The notes under the pieces: model-generated
Told to the model about the DNA's origin: nothing
What the model saw: the letters and a program-made list of their open reading frames with translations, nothing else
Databases searched by the model: none
In this document: positions 17,904-25,960 of the stretch, in pieces
Position numbering within the stretch: the first letter of the stretch is position 1
How the letters are laid out: each line of letters starts with the position of its first letter
Origin: Clostridium sp.
GTDB taxonomy: Bacteria; Bacillota; Clostridia; Clostridiales; Clostridiaceae
Length of the DNA stretch: 55,666 nucleotides
Direction: 5' to 3'
Assembly: GCA_015058405.1 (NCBI GenBank)
Contig: SVCL01000030.1
Location: 1-55,666, forward strand
Position numbers and translations under genes: made by a program

Positions 17904-19077
17904 TTCTGTATATATATCTGGGATTGATGTGATTTCAACTATTAGTAATAATTATGAAGAATTTAAAAAACAATTATTCTCTTATGAATTTAATGAGTCG
18001 GATAAAGAGAAAGATATGATAGATTTAGTATCTATAAAAAAGCCATATATTAAAGCTGTACGTAGGATGAATAGAGCATCTGTTTTAGCTTATATTTCTT
18101 CAACTCAAGCTTTTGAAGGTAGGGGATTAGATAAGATTTCTTATGACAGTTATGATATAGGAACAATTTTTTCAGTATTTTCTCCTAGTATAGATAGTAG
18201 CTTATCTGTATTAAATTCATTATATAGTAAAGGAATTGAATTAGTTAGTCCTATAATGTTTTCCTCAACAGTTGGAAACTCATGTATAGCAGGGGTAGCC
18301 ATGAAGTATAAGCTTAAAGGGGAAAGCATAATGTTCAAGTCAGAAAATGCTTTGAATTATTCTAATGTGTTATTAAGAAAAGGAAGAGCTGAAATATTAT
18401 TATGCGGTTCATACGATGTTTATACAAGTGAGATATTAAATTATTATAAAAAACAATCTTATGTAGCAAAAGAAAGTTTTAATGAGTGTCATCCATATTC
18501 TGATAGTCCTAAAGGTATTAAGTTAAAGGAATGTGGTGTTACTTTAATATTAGAAAGAGAAAATTCAAAGTATTTAGAAGATGAAAAAGTATTTTGTGAA
18601 ATAAGTAATATATCTGCAGTTAGAAAGACTGGTAATGATGAAGAAGCAATAAAGTATTTTGAAAAAGATAATTTCAAAGATTGTATGAATATAGCTATAA
18701 AGGAAGCCGGAATAAATCCTAAAGATATTGATGCAATAATTAGTGCTGCGGGAGAACATATTTCATTAGATAAGGCTGAAGAAGAAGCGATATCAGATAT
18801 ATTTGGAAAAGCTGTACCTGTAACAACAGTGAAAGGTATTTTTGGAGATTCCCTAGGAACTAATATATGCTTAAATACTGCAGTAGGAGCCACTGTAATT
18901 AAAGAAGGAAGATTACCAAAAGCTTATGGATGTAATTCAAATAATACTATTATAAATATTAATACTGAATGTATTAATAAAGATTTCAAATATGTTTTAG
19001 CAAATGGATATTCTGAAACAGGTGACATTATAAGTGTAATTCTTAAAAAGGTAGGATGTGAAAATTATAATGAATAG
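17896..19077 (+). CDS. Ketosynthase-like chain-length factor without catalytic residues
   Basis: The protein has the KS fold (393 residues; early ISGIDVISTI, late GIFGDSLGTNICLNTAVGA) but lacks the catalytic triad. The nucleophile region reads MFKSENALNYSN without an aligned Cys, the first His motif is ISAAGEH instead of NTHGTGT, and the second reads FGDSLG instead of FGHCLG. This is the pattern of a KS-beta/chain-length factor that dimerises with the active KS and sets chain length. AAAGGAGGT lies before the start. A degraded KS without function is the alternative, but the intact frame and operon position favour a CLF. Confidence 0.78.
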   Translation: MSNSVYISGIDVISTISNNYEEFKKQLFSYEFNESDKEKDMIDLVSIKKPYIKAVRRMNRASVLAYISSTQAFEGRGLDKISYDSYDIGTIFSVFSPSIDSSLSVLNSLYSKGIELVSPIMFSSTVGNSCIAGVAMKYKLKGESIMFKSENALNYSNVLLRKGRAEILLCGSYDVYTSEILNYYKKQSYVAKESFNECHPYSDSPKGIKLKECGVTLILERENSKYLEDEKVFCEISNISAVRKTGNDEEAIKYFEKDNFKDCMNIAIKEAGINPKDIDAIISAAGEHISLDKAEEEAISDIFGKAVPVTTVKGIFGDSLGTNICLNTAVGATVIKEGRLPKAYGCNSNNTIININTECINKDFKYVLANGYSETGDIISVILKKVGCENYNE

Positions 19078-19810
19078 ATTTAAGGATAAAGTTATCTTAG
19101 TTACTGGTGGTAGTAGAGGAATTGGAGCAGAAATTGTAAGAAAGTTTTGTGAAGAAGGTGGAGAAGTTTATTTTGTATATGCTAAAAGCGATGAATTAGC
19201 TTCTGAGTTAGAAAAGGAACTTCAAGGCCAAGGATATAAATGTAAATCTTTTAAGTGTGATGTTTCAAGTGAAGATGAATGTGAAGTTGTAGTCGAAAAA
19301 ATTAAAGCTATAACACCAAAGATAGATATTCTAGTAAATAATGCTGGAATAATTAAAGATGGAATAATGCTATTACAGTCTTCAGAAGAATGGAAAAAAG
19401 TAATAGATACAAATTTAATTGGATTATATAACATGACTAAGAAAGTAGCTTTTGAAATGATTAAGAATAGAAGCGGAGTAATAGTAAATATGAGTTCTAT
19501 AGCTGCCTTTAATGGTGTTTTAGGACAAACTAATTATTGTGCAGCAAAGGCTGCAATTGTTGCTATGACTAAATCTTTGGTTAAGGAAATAGGAAGTAAG
19601 AATATAAGAATTAATGTTGTTGCACCTGGATATATAGATACAGATATGACTAGAGATATTAAAAAGTTAGAATCTATGAAAAAGTTGATACCACAAAGAA
19701 GGTTTGGAAAGGCAAGTGAAGTAGCTTCAGTAGTCTTATTTTTAGCTTCAGATGAAGCATCATATGTTAATGGACAAACATTAATAGTTGATGGTGGATT
19801 TTCAGCATAA
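19070..19810 (+). CDS. FabG-type 3-oxoacyl-ACP reductase (SDR)
   Basis: This NADPH-dependent short-chain reductase has the cofactor motif TGGSRGIG, the structural NNAG, catalytic Ser in VNMSSIAAF, the YCAAK active-site pair and the C-terminal YVNGQTLIVDGG. It reduces the 3-keto group after each condensation. I chose ATG 19070, which overlaps the end of the CLF gene and gives the usual FabG N-terminus (NRFKDKVILVTGG); GTG 19058, nearer an AGGTAGG site, is possible. With KS, CLF, DH and ACP it completes a minimal reducing set. Confidence 0.92.
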   Translation: MNRFKDKVILVTGGSRGIGAEIVRKFCEEGGEVYFVYAKSDELASELEKELQGQGYKCKSFKCDVSSEDECEVVVEKIKAITPKIDILVNNAGIIKDGIMLLQSSEEWKKVIDTNLIGLYNMTKKVAFEMIKNRSGVIVNMSSIAAFNGVLGQTNYCAAKAAIVAMTKSLVKEIGSKNIRINVVAPGYIDTDMTRDIKKLESMKKLIPQRRFGKASEVASVVLFLASDEASYVNGQTLIVDGGFSA

Positions 19811-19827
19811 GTGAAATGAGGGGGAAT

Positions 19828-22800
19828 ATGAGAAGTATAATTGATAATGTTTATACTAATGTTAATAATAACAAGAATGAATATGATAAAACCAAAGGTA
19901 TAATAACAGTTTTTAAAGAAATGTGCGTAAAATATCCTGATAACATTGCTATTAGCTTTAAGAATAAGAAATATACATATAAACAATTGGATCATATTAC
20001 TGATATTGTTGCCGCCAATTTAATAAAAAAAGGAATATCTAAAGGTAGTTTAGTTGGAATATATTTAGATAAAGATAGTAGGTACGTAATTACTATATTA
20101 AGTGTATTAAAGTGTGGAAGTATATATATGCCAATAAGTACAGTTTATCCAGAAGGTAGAGTAAAGCATATGCTAAAGCTAGGAAGTGCAAAGGCTATTA
20201 TTACAACTAGCGATTATGAATGGTTAAATGATGTATGTGTTGATATTATTAATTATAATTCACTTTTAATAGAATCAAATAGTAAACATATAAGTGATTA
20301 TAAAAACATAGGTAATGAGATAGCTTATGTATTATTTACTTCTGGTTCAACAGGTGAACCAAAAGGAATATTAATAAGAAATCATAGTGTAGTTAACTTA
20401 ATAAATTCTATGAAAAGGGAACTTATTGAGGATGATGGGAAAGTTAAGGTAATAGGTGTACTATCTCAATTTGTATTTGATGTAACAGTAGCACAAATGT
20501 ATCTTGCTTTACTTACAGGAAATACATTAGAGATAATTCCTGAAGAGATTAAGTTTGAAGCAAATGAGTTAATGTCATTTTTAAATGAGAAGCATATAGA
20601 TATATGTGAATTTACACCTTTGTATTTAGATATGTTAGTGAAACATTGCGAAATAAATAATAAACAATTATTACTTCCTAAATATGTACTTAACGTAGGA
20701 GAAGCTCTTCCATTAAGTTTAGCTAAAAGTGTTTTAAATTTAAGAAACATAAATATTGTAAATTATTATGGACCTACTGAAGTATGTGTATATGCTACTT
20801 GCTTTAAAGTAAATAGAGAAAATGTTAATGATATAAGTGATGTATTGATTGGTAAACCAATTAATAATGTACAAGTATATGTGTTAAAAGATAACTATGA
20901 TATATGTGATATTGGAGAAGTTGGAGAGTTATATATATCAGGAGATGGCGTTGGAAATGGATATGTTAATAATGATGCTTTAACTAAGAAGTCTTTTATT
21001 AAAAATATTTTTGAAGAAAATAAGATGATGTATAAAACTGGAGATTTAGTTAAGTTAGAGGAGTCTGGAAATATTAAATATATTGGACGTATAGATGATC
21101 AAATAAAGGTTAGAGGATTTAGGGTAGAAATTAAAGAAATAGAATCTGTAATTAGATCATTAGATGAAATAATAAATGTTAGGGTAATTACACATAATGA
21201 AAATACAAATAAGGTGTTAGTAGCATATTATATATCAAAAAGGGAGCTTGAATTAGATTATTTTATTAGCAAATTAAAGAAGGTATTACCTTATTATATG
21301 ATTCCAACTTACTTTGTTCCTGTAGATAGTTTTCAGAGAAATATAAATGGTAAGTTAGATAAGAAAACTTTACCTGACTTTAGAGAACATGCATTAAAAT
21401 CAAGTGAGGATGTTTATAATGTGGAGTTAACTGAGGAAGATAAAGAATTTCTTAATATTTGCAAAGAAGTACTAGATGTAGAGGAAATTAAATATAATGA
21501 TAATTTTTATAATTTAGGTGGAAATTCATTAATTATAATGAACATTAATAGCATTTTAAATAAAAGATGGAACATTAATATTTCAATATCAGAAATATAT
21601 AAATGCAAGACTATAATGGACCTTTTAAGTTTATTTAGAAGTCACCTAAAAGATAGTAAAGATTATGTTAAAGTAGCAGAAATGACTGAAAAACGAGTAG
21701 AGATTAATGGATTTCAGAAGCTGATAGTACAAATGGAAAATGACAGTAATGAGGTAGTGAGTGAAAATAATATAATACATATAATATACTCAGATAAATA
21801 TATAGATTCAGATAAATTATATTTAGCATTGACTAAATTGATAAAAAGACAGAATGCATTATTAAGTAACTTTATTTTTAATGATAAGAAAATAGAAATA
21901 AACTTATTAGAAAGTGCTAAAGATTACTATGAATATATAAAGGTAAAAGGTAAGATAAGTAAGAGTAATGTTAAGAAATATGCTTGTAAATTAGATATTG
22001 AAAATAAATCAGTATTTAAAGTTATGTTATTTGAAAATGAATTAAAAGAGCAAGTATTATTATTAAATGTACATCATGCAGTATTTGATTTTATGTCTTT
22101 TGATATCTTTATAAGAGAATTATTTTCATATTATGATGGAGAAGATTTAGGAAAGTTAGAATATGACTATTTTGATTGTTTAAACTTATTACATAATAAG
22201 GAACATAATGAGGAATTAAGCTTCTGGAAGGAATATTTATCTGGAAGAAAGAGAGCTGTATGTTTTAATCCTAAGTTAACTTGTAGAAGATGTAAAATAA
22301 TGCAAAGTGATAACTTTAATAATTTATCATTCTATGTAGATGGAGATAAGCTGGAAGGTTTAAGAAATAGATGTAAGGAATTATGCGTTACAGAATATAT
22401 AGCTTTCAGTACATGTTTTTCTATGTTATTAAATAAATATACTAAGGCTGATGATATAATACTTGGTACATACATTCCAGGAAGAGATAACTTAGGATTT
22501 AATAAAAATAACATTATAGGATTTTTTACAAAACTTGTTCCTATTAGATTTAAGCTTAATAATGATATGAATATATTAGAATATTCAAAAGAACAGTATT
22601 TAAACTTCGCTAAAATATTAGAAAATCAAAATACTGATCATAGAAAGATGTATGATGTTTTAGAGTATGAAGATTTACTTAAAGGTGAACTATTTAAGAT
22701 AGTATTTAACTATGTGTTTACCTATAAGAAAAAAATTAATGATAGACTTATAAAAGCAGAAGAAATAGGTTCAGTTCCTAAGGTTTTACCTTTATATATA

Positions 22801-22953
22801 ACTATAATTGATCACTTTGATTTTATAGAAGTAAGATTTACTTATGTAGAGAGATTGTTTGAAAAGGAATTTATTGAACAAATAATAAAAGAATATAAAA
22901 ATATAATTGGTTTATTTTTAGAGAACAATATAATTAGGTTAGAAGATATATAA
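19828..22953 (+). CDS. Single-module NRPS with order adenylation-carrier-condensation
   Basis: The 1041-residue protein has an adenylation domain (about 20-520; FTSGSTGEPKG, YYGPTE, YKTGDL, NGKLDKK), a peptidyl carrier (about 530-605; LGGNSL) and a C-terminal condensation domain (about 625-1040) whose motif reads HHAVFDF, with Phe replacing the usual Gly. FDVTVAQ keeps the Asp expected for alpha-amino acid substrates, but I cannot predict the residue. A condensation domain after the carrier implies that the loaded amino acid is joined in trans, either to an acyl-ACP from the PKS set or to the peptide. ATG 19828 follows GAGGGGG; ATG 19816 is upstream in frame. It is the last gene before a terminator. 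Confidence 0.85.
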   Translation: MRSIIDNVYTNVNNNKNEYDKTKGIITVFKEMCVKYPDNIAISFKNKKYTYKQLDHITDIVAANLIKKGISKGSLVGIYLDKDSRYVITILSVLKCGSIYMPISTVYPEGRVKHMLKLGSAKAIITTSDYEWLNDVCVDIINYNSLLIESNSKHISDYKNIGNEIAYVLFTSGSTGEPKGILIRNHSVVNLINSMKRELIEDDGKVKVIGVLSQFVFDVTVAQMYLALLTGNTLEIIPEEIKFEANELMSFLNEKHIDICEFTPLYLDMLVKHCEINNKQLLLPKYVLNVGEALPLSLAKSVLNLRNINIVNYYGPTEVCVYATCFKVNRENVNDISDVLIGKPINNVQVYVLKDNYDICDIGEVGELYISGDGVGNGYVNNDALTKKSFIKNIFEENKMMYKTGDLVKLEESGNIKYIGRIDDQIKVRGFRVEIKEIESVIRSLDEIINVRVITHNENTNKVLVAYYISKRELELDYFISKLKKVLPYYMIPTYFVPVDSFQRNINGKLDKKTLPDFREHALKSSEDVYNVELTEEDKEFLNICKEVLDVEEIKYNDNFYNLGGNSLIIMNINSILNKRWNINISISEIYKCKTIMDLLSLFRSHLKDSKDYVKVAEMTEKRVEINGFQKLIVQMENDSNEVVSENNIIHIIYSDKYIDSDKLYLALTKLIKRQNALLSNFIFNDKKIEINLLESAKDYYEYIKVKGKISKSNVKKYACKLDIENKSVFKVMLFENELKEQVLLLNVHHAVFDFMSFDIFIRELFSYYDGEDLGKLEYDYFDCLNLLHNKEHNEELSFWKEYLSGRKRAVCFNPKLTCRRCKIMQSDNFNNLSFYVDGDKLEGLRNRCKELCVTEYIAFSTCFSMLLNKYTKADDIILGTYIPGRDNLGFNKNNIIGFFTKLVPIRFKLNNDMNILEYSKEQYLNFAKILENQNTDHRKMYDVLEYEDLLKGELFKIVFNYVFTYKKKINDRLIKAEEIGSVPKVLPLYITIIDHFDFIEVRFTYVERLFEKEFIEQIIKEYKNIIGLFLENNIIRLEDI

Positions 22954-22959
22954 TTTTTT

Positions 22960-22998
22960 GCCCCGGCTTTGTTTTTTACTTTGGCTGGGGTTATTTTT
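22960..22998 (+). terminator. Terminator at the end of the peptide/lipid cluster
   Basis: GCCCCGGC pairs with GGCTGGGG (22983-22990) around a T-rich loop, followed by TTATTTTT. It starts a few bases after the NRPS stop, and this is one of the few GC-rich patches in the window. Confidence 0.75.
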
Positions 22999-23008
22999 GT
23001 ACCTGATA

Positions 23009-23036
23009 TTGACAAATATAGAAAAAGTGGTAATAT
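23009..23036 (+). promoter_or_regulatory. Predicted promoter of the padR unit
   Basis: TTGACA (23009-23014) and TAATAT (23031-23036) are separated by 16 bases. The palindrome at 23041-23061 follows immediately, over the expected transcription start. Confidence 0.6.
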
Positions 23037-23040
23037 AAAA

Positions 23041-23061
23041 TTACAACGACAGTCGTAGTAA
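23041..23061. promoter_or_regulatory. Predicted PadR operator
   Basis: A 21-base near-perfect palindrome is centred on ACGAC-A-GTCGT, with outer TTAC/GTAA arms and one mismatched pair. It lies between the -10 box and the ribosome site of the PadR gene, so autoregulation is likely. The site is seen; the binder is inferred. Confidence 0.6.
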
Positions 23062-23073
23062 GGAGCGAGGTGA

Positions 23074-23391
23074 ATGATAAGTAGCGATATAATAAGAGGC
23101 TATAATGATATTATAATTTTACATTTACTTAATTTAAAAGATTCTTATGGATATGAAATTTCTAGAGATATTAAGTCAATTTCTGAAGGATTATACAATA
23201 TAAAAGAAACTACATTATACTCAGCTTTTAGTAGGCTAGAGAAGAATGGATATATAATATCTTATTCAGGAAATGAAACAAAAGGGAAGAGAAGAACTTA
23301 TTATAAGATAACAACTATGGGGAAAGAGTATTATAACGATAAGTGTAGTGAATGGAAATTAATAAAAAAAGTTATTAATAAATTTACATAG
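23074..23391 (+). CDS. PadR-family transcriptional regulator
   Basis: This 105-residue winged-helix protein has the PadR pattern: IILHLLNLKDSYGYEIS, ETTLYSAFSRLEKNGYI, and the wing SGNETKGKRRTYYKIT. The short C-terminus makes it a PadR-s2-type dimer. AGGAGCGAGG precedes the start, and a palindrome overlaps its promoter. It is followed at once by a HAAS-type membrane protein, a common PadR partner. It may respond to the exported peptide or membrane stress and could control the cluster upstream, but only autoregulation is suggested by sequence. Confidence 0.9.
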   Translation: MISSDIIRGYNDIIILHLLNLKDSYGYEISRDIKSISEGLYNIKETTLYSAFSRLEKNGYIISYSGNETKGKRRTYYKITTMGKEYYNDKCSEWKLIKKVINKFT

Positions 23392-23404
23392 GGAGGGATT
23401 TTGG

Positions 23405-24346
23405 ATGAATGTACTTAATGAATACATAGAAAATATGTTCATTAATTTGCCAAAAACAAAGCAAATACAAATATTAAAGAATAACATTTTATTAAATATG
23501 GAAGATAAATATAACGATTTATTGGATAAAGGAATATCAGAAAATGAAGCTATAGGAATTGTTATTTCAGAATTCGGAGATATTAATGAGATTATGGAAG
23601 AATATGATTTAGAAATGAATGATGAAGAAGCTGTTTTTTCAGATTCAGAATTAAACGAATTTATAGAAGTTAAAAATAAATCATCATGGATTGTCTCATT
23701 AGGAGTATTATGCTGTATTTTATCAATATCATCATATATGATTCTAGAAGAGATATTAAGTAAAATGAATTTAAATAGTGAGTTAGTTGATCTTATGTCA
23801 TTTGCGTCATTAATAGTATTAATAGCCATTAGTGTAGGTATGTTTATATATTCAAATAACCTAGTAAGTAAATATGAAAAGATTAAAGAATTTAGCTGCA
23901 GTAATTCAAGTAAGATTAAAATAGAAAATAAATTTAAGAAAATTGAAAAGAAATATGATTTTATTACAATGGTATGTATAATTGCTATGGTAATTTCACC
24001 TTTAATATATTTTATTTTTGAATTTGAATTTGGAAAGGAGAGTAATTTCCCTGCAACAATATATATAGTGTATATTTCAATTTTTATAGCAATACTTACT
24101 TACGTTAGTTCAATAAGAGAAGTTTTTAAGATATTAATTGGTGAAAAAGAAAGTTCAAAGACAAGATATGATAAAAAGATTAGTAACTTTGCAGGTGTAA
24201 CAATATTTATGATAGCTACAATAATATATTTAATTTGGAGCTTTGTATTTAAAGCTTGGAGTATTTCGTGGATAACATTTGTTGTAGCTACAATAATATA
24301 TGGATTAATTTCAAGAACTATCTATTTAATAAGAGAAGATAAGTAA
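23405..24346 (+). CDS. HAAS/permease-prefix-domain membrane protein
   Basis: The N-terminal ~75 residues form the helical HAAS or 'permease prefix' domain (ENMFINLPKTKQ, MEDKYNDLLDKGISENEAIG, ISEFGDINEIM). About six hydrophobic segments follow, near residues 95-115, 128-150, 185-205, 215-235, 260-280 and 285-303. HAAS-domain proteins are often encoded just after PadR regulators and are proposed to be signalling or sensing partners in the membrane. The gene starts 13 bases after padR with GGGAGG. It does not contain a recognisable transporter core; its precise role is unknown. Confidence 0.75.
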   Translation: MNVLNEYIENMFINLPKTKQIQILKNNILLNMEDKYNDLLDKGISENEAIGIVISEFGDINEIMEEYDLEMNDEEAVFSDSELNEFIEVKNKSSWIVSLGVLCCILSISSYMILEEILSKMNLNSELVDLMSFASLIVLIAISVGMFIYSNNLVSKYEKIKEFSCSNSSKIKIENKFKKIEKKYDFITMVCIIAMVISPLIYFIFEFEFGKESNFPATIYIVYISIFIAILTYVSSIREVFKILIGEKESSKTRYDKKISNFAGVTIFMIATIIYLIWSFVFKAWSISWITFVVATIIYGLISRTIYLIREDK

Positions 24347-24349
24347 GTT

Positions 24350-25048
24350 ATGAAGATTTTAGTGTTAAATGGCAGCCCTAAAGGCAATAATAGTATTACT
24401 TTAAAAATCACAAGAACTTTTTTAGAAGGTTTAAGTAATAGTGATGATTCAATAGAAATAATAAATTTATATGAAAAAAACATTAATTTTTGTAGAGGAT
24501 GTTATCATTGTTGGAATACTAAAGAGGGAAAATGTGTATTTAATGATGATGTAGAAGCGTTAATAAACAAGTATCTAGAGTCAGAGTTAATAATATGGAG
24601 TTTTCCTATATATGCTCATGGAATACCAGCAAAAATGAAAGCATTTTTAGAAAGAATGTTACCAATTGATTATCCTTATATAGAAAATAGAAGTGATGGT
24701 GGTAGTAAACATGTTCATAAGTACGATAGATCACATCATAAATATATTGTAATATCATCAGCTGGATTGTACTCAAGAAAAAATAATTACGAATCTGTAG
24801 AAGACTTATTTAATATTTTATTTACGAATAACTATGAAATGATAGTTTGTTGTGAAGCAGAATTATTTAAGGTGGATTTATTAAAAAATAAAATTAATAG
24901 GTATTTAAATAATGTCAGATGTGCAGGAGATGAATATAAAAGATATGGCTATATACCTGATGAAAGAAAAGTTAAATTATTAACTTCAATGATGAATTCT
25001 AAAACTTATATAGAAACATCGAATGATAGTTGGGGATTAGACAAATAA
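24350..25048 (+). CDS. Flavodoxin-fold NAD(P)H-dependent FMN reductase-like protein
   Basis: The N-terminus KILVLNGSPKGNNSIT is the phosphate-binding loop for FMN in this family. CRGCYHCW with a nearby KCVFNDD matches the cysteine-containing iron-sulfur flavoprotein/oxidoreductase group, and WSFPIYAHGIPAKMKAFLER lines the flavin site. The product is 232 residues. It begins four bases after the previous stop and so belongs to the padR unit. The electron acceptor is not known; reduction of a thiol, quinone or flavin substrate is possible. Confidence 0.85.
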   Translation: MKILVLNGSPKGNNSITLKITRTFLEGLSNSDDSIEIINLYEKNINFCRGCYHCWNTKEGKCVFNDDVEALINKYLESELIIWSFPIYAHGIPAKMKAFLERMLPIDYPYIENRSDGGSKHVHKYDRSHHKYIVISSAGLYSRKNNYESVEDLFNILFTNNYEMIVCCEAELFKVDLLKNKINRYLNNVRCAGDEYKRYGYIPDERKVKLLTSMMNSKTYIETSNDSWGLDK

Positions 25049-25295
25049 ATACTTCTATATATCAACAAACTTTGTGTATTTTTATTATATTAATGATAAA
25101 AAATGTAAATATGTTATAATTTTAAAAAATACATAAGGGGGAATTAAGGTGAGTAAAAATTAAAATCGTTAGCCTGCAGAAAAAGAATGGACACTTGTTA
25201 GAATTACAGTAAGGATTGACGGGAAAATTAATAAGAGATTTGCACATACTAGATAATATAAAAGATATTTTAAATGTAAATAGGTAAATAGTGAT
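25049..25295 (+). other. Intergenic stretch with a possible gene remnant
   Basis: No intact gene is seen. A ribosome-like AAGGGGGAATTAAGG precedes GTG 25150, which stops after four codons. A nearby frame reads PAEKEWTLVRITVRIDGKI, then NKRFAHTR, which looks protein-like but lacks a start. It may be the remnant of a very small gene, or chance. Confidence 0.3.
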
Positions 25296-25338
25296 AAAAC
25301 AAGGCGTAGGTTATAAGAGAAAACCTACGCCTTGTTTT
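25296..25338. terminator. Strong bidirectional terminator
   Basis: A 17-base perfect stem (AAAACAAGGCGTAGGTT with its complement at 25322-25338) encloses a 9-base loop. The arms end in A and T runs, so it can stop transcription from both sides. The remaining bases to 25522 are AT-rich with no gene seen. Confidence 0.88.
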
Positions 25339-25522
25339 GTATATGCCAAAAATAGAATATACATATATTATACTATAAAATTACAAAAATACATAATTTT
25401 TAAGTGAATTAGTCAAAAAAAAGCATGATTTATACTAAGATTATTTTTTATGTTAGTAAAGTTATATTTAAGGAGAAAATTAAAATAATCTAAGTATAAT
25501 TTTAGGATCAGATATACATAAA

Positions 25523-25870
25523 TCAACCCCAGAAGTTTCCTGTGTGAAAATTTTCATTTCCGAGTTTTTTTGCTGTTAACTTAAACATAACACAACCATC
25601 TGGACATACAATAGTTTTGCAGTATTTTTCACTACCACCTATATTTTTTAAGTCTCCGCCACTTCTGACAGCCTCCATAATAGGAAACATAACCATCATT
25701 ACTTTAGAGCAAATACCCTGTCCTTCTGCGTTTACAGGACAACCATATGTACAGGTATATTTATCTCCGATTTCTTCTCCGTTTCTACAATATCGCTCTG
25801 TGTGATCACTATTAAGAAATCCTACTACTTCAATATTAAATTCATATTCTTCATCATACCACTTTTTCAT
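25523..25870 (-). CDS. Small cysteine-rich TIGR04076-like protein
   Basis: The 115-residue protein reads IEVVGFLNSDHTERYCRNGEE early, then CPVNAEGQGICSKVMM, FPIMEAVRSGGDL, and VCPDGCVMFKL. The order (N-terminal strand, Cys before GDK, CP....C, FP...A.R.GGDL, CPDG) matches the uncharacterised TIGR04076 family as I recall it. I chose ATG 25870, which has TTGGAGGTT eight bases upstream; the longer in-frame extension has no such site. Eight Cys suggest metal or iron-sulfur binding. It is a single gene, and function is unknown. Confidence 0.7.
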   Translation of the reverse strand: MKKWYDEEYEFNIEVVGFLNSDHTERYCRNGEEIGDKYTCTYGCPVNAEGQGICSKVMMVMFPIMEAVRSGGDLKNIGGSEKYCKTIVCPDGCVMFKLTAKKLGNENFHTGNFWG

Positions 25871-25960
25871 TTTTAACCTCCAAGCTAAAGTGATTTTATT
25901 ATACAATTATACCGTTATTTAGGAGAAAGGGCGTGAGATATTGTTAGTTTATGCTTAGTT

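Noticed and set aside
18489..18893. Minus-strand ORF of 134 codons
   Set aside because: It is a shadow of the chain-length-factor gene, with serine/isoleucine-rich low-quality composition and no start signal.
19534..19995. Minus-strand ORF of 153 codons
   Set aside because: It spans the antisense of two clearly coding genes (FabG-type and NRPS) and has no initiation context.
23359..23829. Minus-strand ORF of 156 codons
   Set aside because: Antisense to the HAAS-protein gene, which has a good ribosome site and a recognisable domain; the antisense frame has neither.
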